From Paenibacillus hexagrammi (GTDB lineage Bacteria > Bacillota > Bacilli > Paenibacillales > NBRC-103111): a stretch of 64,000 nucleotides of DNA. Below the pieces are notes generated by a model, which saw nothing but the letters and a program-made list of their open reading frames with translations, was not told where the DNA came from and did no database searches. The stretch is from NCBI RefSeq assembly GCF_021513275.1, contig NZ_CP090978.1, forward strand, positions 3,162,001 through 3,226,000, written 5' to 3'. Of this stretch, positions 40,050 to 49,297 are shown in pieces; within the stretch, counting starts at the first letter, position 1; every line of letters starts with the position of its first letter. The translations under genes and the position numbers were made by a program.

Positions 40050-40640
40050 TCAGACATTTTTAGGCTGCAGCTCATCTTGCTGCTTTCGGAGTGCGTCACG
40101 CTCTTTCTCAAGTTGCTGAACCCTCTCGATCCGCTCCAGTTGGGCTTGCAGTTTGTTAATGTCGGCTTGAATATGTGCCTTTTCAGCCGCAATCTTCTCG
40201 CGCTCCTTCGCATAGGACGCTAGGTCTACCACCATGCTGTTGTGTTCACGTACCAATCTATTGATGCTTCCCCGATCGGTCAACACACCGCGCTGCTCCA
40301 TCTCTCGAACAGTCGGACCCTCGTGGATCGTCGGCAATCGATCGGTGATGCCTTGCTGCTCAAAGCTGCGGTGATCAATCCGCTCGGGGTGATCATTACG
40401 TTCGAACACACGATTCACGTGTTCGGCCCACGCTTCGCGCCAGTGGACAAGTAGTTCCCGGTTATTCCAATCACGTGCCTTTCCGCCGAAACCTTCCGGG
40501 CCAATCTCGCGTGTGGTTAGAATGATGTGCGCATGTGGGTTGTTCGGATCATCGCGATGAACAGCAATATCAGCGACCATGCCGCGTTCAACGAACTCGC
40601 GCTGGCAGAAATCTTTGATCTCTGAGTCCCTTGTTACCAA
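40050..40640 (-). pseudogene. MobA/MobL-family relaxase, N-terminally truncated
   Basis: C-terminal part of a MOBQ-type plasmid relaxase, which would nick DNA at the transfer origin. The histidine triad region NNPHAHIILTTRE is present at about residue 33, followed by WREAWAEHVNRVFE and a long coiled-coil tail. The N-terminal roughly 100 residues with the nicking Tyr are missing: homology begins with KDFCQREF right at the junction with yeiH near 40628, and the apparent start lies inside yeiH sequence. It is therefore inactive. It shows that the inserted DNA came from, or together with, a mobilisable plasmid. Confidence 0.8.
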
Positions 40641-41104
40641 TCAGCAATATGAATTATGGCATCTGGTCAGGAGTTAGTCTTCATGAAGTAGCACAAGTAG
40701 CTTTAGCAGCAGCACCTGCCGGAAAGGATTGCTGTCGCCGTTGCCTTGCTGGCAAAGCTGGGAAGAGTGTTTCTCTTGATTCCACTCTGCTTCATTCTTA
40801 TGGCATGGATGAAATGGAGAAATAGAACGGCAGCTGAAGAGATCGAATGGAATTCCCTTTTTTCTTAGTTGGATTTGTGTTCATGAGCATAGTAGGCAGT
40901 TATGTTTTTGGGAAATGGATTATAGTACCTGCTGCGGTGATAGACCCTATGTCAAATATAACGACATTCCTACTAACCATGTCCATGGTAGGACTAGGAC
41001 TCCATGTAAACCTCAAAGATTTGCGTTCAAAAGCACTGCGACCACTAATCGCCATGCTGCTGACCTCGACCCTGCTATCCATAATCACATACTGTACCCT
41101 GTAA
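40628..41104 (+). pseudogene. yeiH: YeiH/UPF0324 family membrane protein, 3' part
   Basis: C-terminal continuation of the gene that begins at 33565. It resumes with LLPISNMNYGIW and the family motif SLHEVAQVALAAAPAG, then membrane helices to the end (ITTFLLTMSMVGLGLHVNLK). Two further one-base changes are present: an extra T at 40729-40730 (KD to AVAVALLAKLG) and a missing T in the run 40858-40863 (EWNSLFF to LVGF). No start or ribosome site suits expression of this half alone. Followed after about 115 bases by cysteine dioxygenase. Confidence 0.85.
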
Positions 41105-41220
41105 AAACACAAACCAAAATCAACCATCCCGCATAATATATATCAAAGTTATTTATGGAAAACCATACTTTTTCTGATATTCATTGCGAATCGAAGCGTA
41201 TGGGATGGGAGGCAAATATT

Positions 41221-41712
41221 ATGGAGTTACTTCGGGCAATCGAGCGTTCATTCGCCAAATTGCATCAGCCTAATCATGATGAATTGAAACAAGTATTCAA
41301 GGAACTGGAGCCTTGGCTGCATCAGGTACCCTCATATAAATCTGAGCCCGAGCAGCTTGCTTACGGTCGAAATGTCCTGTACACCTCAAGTAATGTCGAG
41401 GCTATCGTTATTTACATTCCCGGCAAACAATCAACGACAATCCACGATCATGGATGCTCAATCGGGCTTGCTTACCTGGCAGCAGGTCAGTTAATTAATA
41501 CCGTGTATGAACTTGATCAAGAAGGCTATCCAATTGAAGCATCAGCTTCTTCGATCCGTGAACGCACATATTTTGAAGCTCCTGCCGGACAAATTCATCA
41601 GCTTTCTAATCCTCGGCGCGAACCAGCCATCTCGTTGCACGTGTATACCCCAAGCATGAGTAATGCCAAGCGGTACGCGCCCTATAGTGAGATCCTGGAT
41701 TATGTCATATAA
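41221..41712 (+). CDS. Cysteine dioxygenase, type I
   Basis: Non-haem iron enzyme that oxidises cysteine to cysteine sulfinate, the first step toward pyruvate and sulfite. Cupin iron ligands are seen as the two His of IHDHGCSIG and the His of GQIHQLSNP; the Cys in HDHGC is the residue that can crosslink to Tyr. ATG at 41221 is chosen because GGGAGG lies eight bases upstream; an earlier ATG at 41155 has no site. 163 residues, the bacterial length. Its position beside yeiH and the LysR gene suggests a sulfite-producing and sulfite-handling locus. Confidence 0.9.
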   Translation: MELLRAIERSFAKLHQPNHDELKQVFKELEPWLHQVPSYKSEPEQLAYGRNVLYTSSNVEAIVIYIPGKQSTTIHDHGCSIGLAYLAAGQLINTVYELDQEGYPIEASASSIRERTYFEAPAGQIHQLSNPRREPAISLHVYTPSMSNAKRYAPYSEILDYVI

Positions 41713-41760
41713 GTAACATGAAGCCTAGTGATCTAGAGTTCTAATCGGCACTCCAAAATG

Positions 41761-41812
41761 AAAAACACCCCCAATCCATGCGATGAATCAGAATCACACA
41801 TGAATTCGGGGT
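41761..41812 (-). terminator. Terminator of glyQS
   Basis: On the minus strand ACCCCGAATTCATG pairs with CATGGATTGGGGGT (two mismatches) across an 18-base loop and is followed by GTTTTTC. It lies just beyond the glyQS stop codon. Confidence 0.7.
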
Positions 41813-41820
41813 ATTTGTTT

Positions 41821-43202
41821 TTAGAATTGAAGCTTATTTTCGATAAATGCTTTCAGCTCGCTGATCGGCATTCTTGTCTGCTCCATCGTATCTCGATCAC
41901 GGACGGTAACTTGGCCGTCTGTTGCGGATTCGAAGTCATAAGTGATACAGAACGGCGTACCGATCTCATCGTGGCGGCGGTATCTTTTACCAATCGAGCC
42001 TGCATCATCATAATCAACCATGAAGTGCTTAGCCAGATCTGCGAAGATCGCCTGCGCGCCTTCCGCCAGCTTTTGGACAGCGGGAAGATCGCTGCTTTGA
42101 TCGGAGCAAGTGCAGGGTGGAAATGAAGGACGGTACGGCTGTCATCACCCTCCAGCTGCTGCTCTTCGTAAGCGTCGATAAGGAAAGCCAACGTTACGCG
42201 GTCCGCACCAAGGGACGGTTCGATGCAATACGGAATGTAACGCTCGCCCGACTCTTGTTCTATATAGTTGAAATCCTCACCGGAATGTTCCATATGCTGC
42301 TTCAGGTCAAAATCCGTACGGTCAGCAATTCCCCATAGCTCGCCCCAGCCGAACGGGAACTTATACTCGATGTCCGTCGTTGCGTTACTGTAGTGGGACA
42401 ACTCATCTTCGGAATGGTCACGCAGGCGCAGATTGTCTTCTTTGGCACCCAAGGACAGCAGCCAATTATGGCAGAAACTTCTCCAGTACTCAAACCACTT
42501 CATGTCTTCGCCCGGCTTGCAGAAGAATTCAAGCTCCATTTGCTCAAACTCACGTGTACGGAACGTAAAGTTACCAGGTGTGATTTCGTTTCGAAAGCTT
42601 TTACCGATTTGGCCGATACCGAATGGCAGCTTTTTCCGCATGGTGCGCTGCGCATTTTTAAAGTTAACGAAAATACCTTGAGCCGTTTCTGGACGCAGAT
42701 ACACGGTGTTGGCGCTGGATTCAGTTACGCCCTGGAACGTCTTGAACATCAGGTTGAACTGGCGAATGTCGGTAAAATCCTTGCTGCCGCAATCCGGACA
42801 AGCAATGTCATGCTCTTTGATCAGAGCGGCCATTTGGTCAAATGTCATACCATCGACGATGATCTCGATATCCTTTTCCGCTAATTTGCCTTCAATCAGC
42901 TTATCGGCACGATGACGAGCTTTACATTGCTTACAGTCGATCATCGGATCGTTAAAGTTACCCACGTGTCCGGATGCTACCCAAGCCTGCGGATTCATAA
43001 GGATAGCAGCGTCAAGACCTACGTTGTATGGAGATTCTTGAATAAATTTTTTCCACCAAGCGCGCTTGATGTTGTTTTTCAGTTCAACGCCTAACGGACC
43101 GTAGTCCCAAGTGTTAGCTAGTCCGCCGTAAATTTCCGATCCGGGAAATACGAAACCTCTGTGTTTGGCTAATGCTACGATTTGTTCCATGGTTACGCTC
43201 AT
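41821..43202 (-). CDS. glyQS: Glycyl-tRNA synthetase, single-chain dimeric type (frameshifted)
   Basis: Class II synthetase charging tRNA-Gly, cytoplasmic and indispensable. Motifs: [11 protein letters not shown] near the N-terminus, CPDCGS zinc-like pair, motif 2 [17 protein letters not shown], motif 3 [12 protein letters not shown]. The C-terminal anticodon domain begins [12 protein letters not shown], where the T-run 42071-42074 (four, five expected) shifts the frame; with one more base it continues [10 protein letters not shown] to the normal end ENKLQF. Corrected length is 460 residues. ATG at 43202 follows an AAGGAG site; an upstream in-frame ATG at 43235 precedes that site. A gene this essential cannot be broken in a living cell unless a second copy exists. 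Confidence 0.95.
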
Positions 43203-43291
43203 TGCTCTGTTCGCTCCTTCTTCAGATACATTCATTAATATAGGTTTAAAAGCCTAACGGCTGATTGCGGACCCTGCAGGAATGGCAGGCA

Positions 43292-43530
43292 AAAGAAAAA
43301 GCCCTTCATCCCAAGGCATCCTGCAATGCCTAGGGACGAGAGCTTGTGTGCACCCGCGGTTCCACCCTAGTTGACACGCCACTTTACAAAGCGTATCCCC
43401 TTTATCCAAATGGCTCCGGATTGCCTTTTCCTTGAGCTTCCGTCCGGGCTCTCACCACCCCCGGCTCGCTGAACATGAAGGCTCCTCAAGTACTATTGAT
43501 CCATCACAGCCAATACTTGCATTCAATTGC
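43292..43530 (-). promoter_or_regulatory. Glycine T-box riboswitch upstream of glyQS
   Basis: Minus strand. The T-box sequence AGGGTGGAACCGCGGGT is at 43368-43352. The specifier loop has AGTA on its 5' side (about 43494-43491) and GAAAAGGCA on its 3' side, giving a GGC glycine specifier at 43425-43423. The terminator hairpin CGTCCCTAGGCAT / ATGCCTTGGGATG lies at 43338-43307 and is followed by CTTTTTC. Uncharged tRNA-Gly would stabilise the antiterminator and allow glyQS expression. The 5' end of the leader is approximate. Confidence 0.9.
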
Positions 43531-43587
43531 TATCAGTGTACAAAAAATGGCGAAAAAAATCAAATCGCAATTCGCGTATTAACTGAA

Positions 43588-44391
43588 TTAATACAAATGT
43601 GGGCGGCGGTCCTCAAAGATCGGTATGGTTTTCCGAACTTTTTCCACCTCGGTTAGCTCGATCTCACCAAACAAAATCGATTCTGTTTCATCCCCCTCCA
43701 CAATCACTTCACCCCATGGGTTAATGATCATCGAGTGACCGAAAAAGCTGGTTGTCCCGCTTGTACCTACTCGGTTGCAGGAAACCACGTACATTTGATT
43801 TTCAATGGCTCTTGCCATAAGCAGCGTACGCCAATGGTGGAGTCTCGGGTGAGGCCATTCCGCCGGTACGAACAAGATTTGAGCTCCCTCAAGCGCAAGC
43901 TTGCGCGACAGCTCCGGGAAACGGATATCGTAGCAAATCATAGCTCCTGCCGGAACACCTTCCAGTTCAAAGCGCCCCAAGGCATCTCCGCTGTGCAGGT
44001 ACTTCTCTTCGTCCATCAGCCTGAATAAGTGAATCTTAGAATATTCAGCCATACATTGTCCTTGACGATCAAAAGCGTAAATCGTATTGTAGATGCGCTC
44101 CTCCCGTTTGTCGGCGATGGAGCCGCCAATGATATTCACTTTATGTTCCTTGGCAAAATCACTTAGAAATTGTTTGGTACGCACCCCATCATCATCAGCA
44201 AGCTCATGGATGCGATCCAGCGCATAGCCTGTGTTCCACATTTCCGGAATTACGATAACATCCGGCCGCACTTCTTCAATGACTGCCTCATGGAGCATTT
44301 TCTCCAAGCGAAGAAAGTTTACTTCCGGCTCTCCGATTGTAATATCCATTTGAAGCAGCGCCACTAGCAGCGTTTGTTTGTCCTGCGCCAT
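43588..44391 (-). CDS. mtnU: Carbon-nitrogen hydrolase, omega-amidase / MtnU-like
   Basis: Nitrilase-superfamily amidase of about 267 residues. The catalytic triad is visible: Glu in VIPEMW, Lys in YSKIHLF, Cys in MICYDIRFPEL. This subfamily hydrolyses alpha-ketoglutaramate, the by-product of glutamine-dependent transamination, and in B. subtilis (MtnU) accompanies the methionine salvage aminotransferase. An mtnE-type aminotransferase gene lies nearby on the opposite strand, which supports that role. Start ATG at 44391; a usable GGAG-type site is present. Confidence 0.85.
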   Translation of the reverse strand: MAQDKQTLLVALLQMDITIGEPEVNFLRLEKMLHEAVIEEVRPDVIVIPEMWNTGYALDRIHELADDDGVRTKQFLSDFAKEHKVNIIGGSIADKREERIYNTIYAFDRQGQCMAEYSKIHLFRLMDEEKYLHSGDALGRFELEGVPAGAMICYDIRFPELSRKLALEGAQILFVPAEWPHPRLHHWRTLLMARAIENQMYVVSCNRVGTSGTTSFFGHSMIINPWGEVIVEGDETESILFGEIELTEVEKVRKTIPIFEDRRPHLY

Positions 44392-44447
44392 CCTGAAGTC
44401 TCCTCACACTCATTTTGCTTCTATATTAGTCGATGTTGACTCACAGT

Positions 44448-44975
44448 TCAATGAGGGCGAAATGATTTGGACTGTCCTCTTGCAATGCTTAATGTGTTCC
44501 AATGATTGCCTGCCAAATGCTTGCCCAGAAACACGATCTGTCCAACGTGGTATCCGTAGTGGGATACCTGCCGCTGAATGGCTTGAATAACGGTGTGCGG
44601 CTGCTGACGGATATGAACGGTTTTGAGCACATCATCCGGCTGTAAGGAACGAAGTGTTGTAAACAGCACCCCCCAGCCTGCTTCCCAAAGCTCCAGCAGC
44701 TCCGCACGGCTTAGCCCCTTCGGTTCAAATTCACCGTCACGGTCCCTCGATTCTTTTTCTCCATCCGTCGTTAAGAAATCCGTCCAGCGCGACAGCATAT
44801 TCCCATGCATGTGCGTGATCATCGTCTCCAGCGAGTTCGATTCAGCGTCCAGTTGATATTGAAAGTGTCCATCTTCGAGCTGCGCCATTGTTTTGTCCGC
44901 CAGCTTCTTCATGCTTTCGAATGCCTGAATCGACTCCTGTAAAAATACTTCCTCCGCCCTTTGTGATGCCTCCAT
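44448..44975 (-). CDS. DinB-superfamily protein (DUF1572)
   Basis: Putative metal-dependent enzyme with a four-helix DinB fold. Metal-ligand-type His residues are in THMHGNM (near residue 58) and HYGYHVGQIV (near 141-150). The sequence WTDFLTTDGEK with a following Arg/Asp-rich stretch is typical of DUF1572. ATG at 44975 is used, ten bases after AAGGAG; TTG at 44981 is less likely. 175 residues. Possible thiol-transferase activity is known for relatives such as bacillithiol transferases, but no substrate can be assigned here. Confidence 0.85.
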   Translation of the reverse strand: MEASQRAEEVFLQESIQAFESMKKLADKTMAQLEDGHFQYQLDAESNSLETMITHMHGNMLSRWTDFLTTDGEKESRDRDGEFEPKGLSRAELLELWEAGWGVLFTTLRSLQPDDVLKTVHIRQQPHTVIQAIQRQVSHYGYHVGQIVFLGKHLAGNHWNTLSIARGQSKSFRPH

Positions 44976-45145
44976 GCGCAACCATCTCCTTTCTACTTTG
45001 ATTATTTTTCACTTTAATAGAAAGATGATTGTAAGTAAATTCCAATTGTTTGATCACCCTGATAACAAATTCTTTCTTCGAGGGAACAATCATGATACAT
45101 TATAAATATTGTATAAATCCCGACCTTCGGAGTGTGAATTAACAG

Positions 45146-46347
45146 ATGACCAATCCCCCGCAAATGAGAGAAGCTTTTTCTATACAAGCCGCAGACCGCA
45201 TGTTGGGACTGCCTACTCAATTTTTTGCTACATTGGTTCGTAAGGCGAACGAACAAATTGCCCAAGGACATGACGTGATTAACCTCGGGCAAGGCAATCC
45301 CGATCAGCCGACCCCTCCTCATATCGTTGCATCGATGCAAGAAGCGGCGGCGAATCCGCTCTACCATAAATATCCGCCCTTCAGCGGTTTCCTTTCCTCA
45401 AAGAAGCGGTAGCCCTTCGATATAAGGAAGATCACGGTGTAGATTTGGACCCGGAAACGGAAGTGGCCATTTTATTTGGCGGTAAGACCGGCTTAATTGA
45501 AATCGCCCAATGCTTGCTGAATCCCGGTGATGTGTGCTTAGTGCCGGATCCGGGTTATCCTGACTATTGGTCGGGCGTTGCGCTTGCAGGCGCTGAAATG
45601 GCCTTTATGCCGCTCCTTGAAGAAAACAACTTCTTACCGGATTACAGTGCTCTGAAAGCCGAAGAACTCCGCCGAGCGAAGCTAATGTTCATCAATTATC
45701 CGAACAATCCTACAGGTGCGACGGCTCCTGCTTCTTTTTATCAAGAAACGGTAGACTTTGCTTATAAAAACGGTATCGTTGTGGCCAGTGACTTCGCTTA
45801 CGGAGCGATCGGCTTTGACGGTCAGAAGCCTGTCAGCTTCCTGTCGACTCAAGGCGCTAAAGAAGTAGGCGTTGAATTCTACACCTTGTCCAAAACGTAT
45901 AACATGGCCGGCTGGCGCGTAGGCTTCGCGCTAGGTAACCGCGAGATTATTCGATTGATCAATCTGATGCAGGATCACTACTACTGCTCCCTCTTCGGCG
46001 GCATACAAGCTGCTGCAGCAACAGCCTTAACAGCTTCTCAGGATTGTGTAACAGCACTTAGAGATACATACGAGAATCGGCGCAACGCCCTGTTTCGTGC
46101 ACTTGGTCAAATCGGTTGGAATGCCCGTCCGTCACAGGGCTCCTTCTTCTCCTGGCTGCCAGTGCCAAAGGGGCATACGTCAGCGAGCCTCGCAGACCTG
46201 CTGCTGCAGGAAGCTAAAGTTGTGGTCGCTCCTGGAATCGGCTTCGGTACGCATGGAGAGGGTTATGTAAGGCTCGGCCTGCTGTCATCGGAAGCACGAC
46301 TGGAAGAGGCTGTTAGCCGAATTGGAAAGCTGGGTCTGTTCGGTTAG
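45146..46347 (+). CDS. mtnE: Methionine-salvage PLP aminotransferase, MtnE-like (frameshifted)
   Basis: Class I/II aminotransferase predicted to convert 2-keto-4-methylthiobutyrate to methionine using glutamine, the last salvage step. The N-terminal part reads GHDVINLGQGNPDQPTPPH; the PLP Lys is in YTLSKTYNMAGWR; YPNNPTGA and the C-terminal PGIGFGTHGEGYVRLGL agree with B. subtilis MtnE. The C-run 45391-45392 (two, three expected) breaks the frame between SGF and FLKEAVAL. Corrected length is 400 residues. ATG at 45146 is about 13 bases after GGAG. It lies upstream of the proline T-box on the same strand. Confidence 0.92.
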
Positions 46348-46428
46348 CAGTAATGGTACCTTTCGGTGCCTGAGCAGCTATATGCAAGGACATCGTGAAT
46401 TCCGTGTCATGACGAGATACACGGCTCC

Positions 46429-46458
46429 TTTACAAACACTTGTACAGCGTGCTATCCT
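46429..46458 (+). promoter_or_regulatory. Possible promoter of the proBAC-mtnWXB leader
   Basis: TTTACA (46429-46434) and TATCCT (46453-46458) are 18 bases apart and lie about 45 bases before the T-box leader. The -10 box is a poor match, so this is only a candidate. The preceding 80 bases after mtnE contain no clear terminator. Confidence 0.4.
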
Positions 46459-46505
46459 ATATAGAACATGAAATGAAGAACGTATATTCTTCCATATATG
46501 AACGT

Positions 46506-46741
46506 TGTGATGGGAATAGTAGGAAGCGCAATCCGCGCTGCAGAGAGTAAGCTCCACCGGCTGAGAGAGCTTGCCGCGAACGACTTCCGAACCCGCCCCT
46601 GAACGGTCAACGATGAGTTGAACAGCTCCCTTCTGTTACAAAGGGAATTAGAGCAGGGTGCCTCTGAGCACCAATCTAAGGTGGTACCGCGGAAGCAGAA
46701 GACTTTCGTCCTTATTTGAATAGGGGCGGAAGTCTTTTTTT
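46506..46741 (+). promoter_or_regulatory. T-box riboswitch upstream of proB (probable proline specifier)
   Basis: The T-box core AAGGTGGTACCGCGG is at 46678-46692, preceded by stem I elements (AGTA at 46518-46521, AGAGAG near 46540, GCTGAGAGAGC near 46560). The 3' side of the specifier loop reads GAACCCG (46589-46595), so the specifier is CCC or CCG, both proline. The terminator AGACTTTCGTCC / GGCGGAAGTCT followed by TTTTTTT ends at 46741. Starvation for charged tRNA-Pro would permit read-through into proBAC. Confidence 0.92.
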
Positions 46742-46785
46742 GCTTGAACTATGACATATTTAAGAATTCAAAGGATGGGATTAGC

Positions 46786-47886
46786 ATGACACAGCGCATC
46801 GTCGTCAAAATCGGAAGCAGCTCATTAACCTCCGATACGGGCGGCTTGAATCCAGATAAAATCAAATTCTTCGCGTCAGAGATCGCGCGCTTGCAGCAGG
46901 ATGGCAGCCAGATGCTGCTCGTCACTTCAGGCGCAGTCGCCGCAGGCTTCACGGCTCTCGGTTACCGCACAAGGCCGAAGGTGCTGCATGAGAAGCAGGC
47001 TGCAGCTTCCGTCGGCCAAGCGCTGCTGATGCAGTCGTACCACGAGGCCTTCGGGTCCCACGGGATCAACGTGGCGCAAATTCTGCTGACCCGGTACGAT
47101 TTCTCCAACCGCAAGCGCGTGCAGAACGCGCTGATGACCATCGACGAGCTGCTTCAGCGCGGCGTCGTACCGATTGTCAACGAGAACGACACCGTCTCGG
47201 TGAATGAGCTCAAGTTCGGCGACAACGACACGCTGTCGGCGCTCGTCGCCAATCTGGTGAAAGCATCCAGATTGATTATTATTACGGATACGGACGGTCT
47301 GTACACGGAGGATCCGCGCAAGAACTCCAACGCGCAGCGCATCGACCGCGTTGATCAAATCAGCGATGAGCTGTACCGCATCGCTGGGGGTTCCGGGAGC
47401 GCGGTCGGCACCGGCGGCATGCGCTCCAAGGTCGAGGCCGCCCGCATCGCGATGCGCGGGGGCGTGCCCGTGTTCGTAGGGCGCGTGCTCGAGCCCTACG
47501 ACCTGCCCCTTGCCGTGGAGGGCCGCGGCAAGGGAACGTACTTCGACACGTCGCTGAACAACCTGTCGACGAAGAAGCAGTGGGTCGGCTTCCACTCGCT
47601 GCCCCAAGGAACCATCACCGTCGATGACGGCGCGATGAGCGCGCTGCTCTCCGGCGGGAAGAGCCTGCTGCCGGCCGGCATCACCTCCGTCAGCGGCGAA
47701 TTCCACCCCGGCGACGTCGTCGAGGTGGTCAGCGCCGATGGCGCTCCACTCGGCCGCGGCGTCGTAAACTACGCGGCGTGGCAGGTGCAGGCCACCGCCG
47801 GCCTGTCCACCGACGAAGTGCAGAAGCGCGTCGAGGTCGCGCGCATTGAGGTCATCCACCGGGACGAATGGGTGGCATTTAAATAA
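46786..47886 (+). CDS. proB: Glutamate 5-kinase
   Basis: First enzyme of proline synthesis, phosphorylating glutamate. The amino-acid-kinase domain covers about residues 1-255 (VVKIGSSSLT, VNENDTVSV, KFGDNDTLSA, IITDTDGLYT, GTGGMRSKVEAA) and a C-terminal PUA domain follows. ATG at 46786 after AAGGATGGG is preferred; the in-frame TTG at 46744 lies inside the leader terminator. 366 residues, intact. From about 46950 the base composition becomes strongly GC-rich (for example 47 of 60 bases in 47401-47460, against 27 of 60 in 48241-48300 of proA), ending sharply near the stop codon. Confidence 0.97.
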   Translation: MTQRIVVKIGSSSLTSDTGGLNPDKIKFFASEIARLQQDGSQMLLVTSGAVAAGFTALGYRTRPKVLHEKQAAASVGQALLMQSYHEAFGSHGINVAQILLTRYDFSNRKRVQNALMTIDELLQRGVVPIVNENDTVSVNELKFGDNDTLSALVANLVKASRLIIITDTDGLYTEDPRKNSNAQRIDRVDQISDELYRIAGGSGSAVGTGGMRSKVEAARIAMRGGVPVFVGRVLEPYDLPLAVEGRGKGTYFDTSLNNLSTKKQWVGFHSLPQGTITVDDGAMSALLSGGKSLLPAGITSVSGEFHPGDVVEVVSADGAPLGRGVVNYAAWQVQATAGLSTDEVQKRVEVARIEVIHRDEWVAFK

Positions 47887-47915
47887 ATTTACTTTTCTTA
47901 CAGGAGGTTTTCAGA

Positions 47916-49163
47916 ATGAGTGAAGTTGTAACGAAATCCAAGCTCGCCAAGCAGGCGGCTCAAACCATAGCCAACCTGACCACCGAACAAAAAAACGCCG
48001 CTCTGCTGTTGATGGCAGACGCGCTCGTCACCGAGCAGCAAGCGATTATCGAAGCGAATGTGATCGATCTGCAGCGGGGCAAAGATAATGGCATCAGCAC
48101 TTCCCTGCTCGATCGTCTGGCGCTTAACGAGAAGCGGATCGCAGCCATGGCGGAAGGGCTTCGCCAGATCGTGGAACTGCCTGACCCAATCGGAGACACA
48201 CTGGAGCAGTTTGACCGTCCAAATGGACTGCGTATCCAGAAAATCCGTGTTCCGCTTGGCGTGATCGGTATTATTTATGAAGCAAGACCAAACGTAACGG
48301 TAGATGCGGCAGGACTATGCCTGAAAACTGGAAATGCGGTTGTTCTGCGCGGCGGTTCCTCTGCTCTATCCTCCAACGAAAAAATCGTAGAGGTCCTCCA
48401 CGGAGCGTTGAAGCGTTCTGACATTCCTGTTGACGCACTTCAGTTAATCCTGAGCCCAGATCGTTCTTCCGTCGACGAAATGCTAAAATTAAACGGCTTA
48501 ATCGATGTTCTCATCCCAAGAGGCGGCCATTCCCTAATTCAAATTGTCGTTCACAACGCATCCGTACCTGTCATTGAAACGGGAGCAGGCATCTGTCATA
48601 CTTTTGTTGACGAAAGCGCCGATCTGGAGATGGCGATCCGTATTGCTGTCAATGCGAAAGCGCAGCGCCCATCCGTTTGTAATTCCATGGAAACGCTCCT
48701 GGTGCATGAAGCATTCGCCAGTCGTCATCTTGCAGCCATTGCTGATGCTTTTCAAAGCGCTAACGTAGAGCTTCGCGGCGACGATCGGGCAAGACATGCC
48801 GTGTCTTCTATGAAAGAGGCAAGCGCGCAGGACTGGGCCACGGAATATGGTGACTATATACTTAATGTCAAAGTCGTAGACAACTTGGATGAAGCGATTG
48901 CTCATATAAGACAATATGGCACCATGCACTCCGAATGCATCGTTACTGAAGATGCGAGCCATGCGGAACGCTTCCTTCAGGAGATTGATGCAGCAGCAGT
49001 TTACCACAATGCTTCGACACGCTTTACCGATGGCTTTGAATTCGGCTTTGGCGCTGAAATCGGTATCAGCACCCAAAAGCTGCATGCCCGCGGACCTATG
49101 GGACTGCCGGCTTTAACATCCACTAAATACCGCATTTATGGCAGCGGTCAAATTCGCGAGTAA
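47916..49163 (+). CDS. proA: Gamma-glutamyl phosphate reductase
   Basis: Second enzyme of the pathway, reducing glutamyl phosphate to the semialdehyde with NADPH; forms a complex with ProB in many bacteria. The catalytic Cys is in QRPSVCNSMETLLVHE near residue 255; GVIGIIYEARPNVTVDA and TRFTDGFEFGFGAEIGIST are family signatures. 415 residues. It starts 29 bases after proB with AGGAGG, so it shares the T-box-controlled transcript. Base composition is ordinary, unlike proB. Confidence 0.97.
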   Translation: MSEVVTKSKLAKQAAQTIANLTTEQKNAALLLMADALVTEQQAIIEANVIDLQRGKDNGISTSLLDRLALNEKRIAAMAEGLRQIVELPDPIGDTLEQFDRPNGLRIQKIRVPLGVIGIIYEARPNVTVDAAGLCLKTGNAVVLRGGSSALSSNEKIVEVLHGALKRSDIPVDALQLILSPDRSSVDEMLKLNGLIDVLIPRGGHSLIQIVVHNASVPVIETGAGICHTFVDESADLEMAIRIAVNAKAQRPSVCNSMETLLVHEAFASRHLAAIADAFQSANVELRGDDRARHAVSSMKEASAQDWATEYGDYILNVKVVDNLDEAIAHIRQYGTMHSECIVTEDASHAERFLQEIDAAAVYHNASTRFTDGFEFGFGAEIGISTQKLHARGPMGLPALTSTKYRIYGSGQIRE

Positions 49164-49297
49164 GTGCAGCATGTATGGGAACGGATCGTTTTAGCACCTA
49201 AACCACAATTACTCAAGTGGATCTGAATTTCTTCGAACCGTTAGATTTCGTGAGAAAGTTCTGCACTGATTAAAATAATCACAAGGAGGCATTAACA

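Larger units (their letters stand above)
34155..40627. mobile_element. About 6.5-kb foreign insertion within yeiH
   Basis: Between the two halves of yeiH lies DNA that is AT-richer than its surroundings and carries a lipoprotein gene, a C39-like secreted protein, an IS110-type transposase, an Amidase_6 protein, a small secreted protein, and the C-terminal part of a MobA/MobL relaxase with a small partner. Both junctions show CCCTT (34150-34154 and 40628-40632), either a short target duplication or microhomology. No terminal inverted repeats were found, and the relaxase is cut at the right junction, which suggests integration of part of a mobilisable plasmid rather than a self-contained transposon. 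A misassembly is not excluded. Confidence 0.7.

Noticed and set aside
45000..45146. Possible S-box before mtnE
   Set aside because: No conserved SAM riboswitch core or terminator was found in the 150-base interval.
46927..47859. A 310-codon open frame opposite proB
   Set aside because: It results from the high GC of proB, where antisense stops are rare; proB itself is certain.
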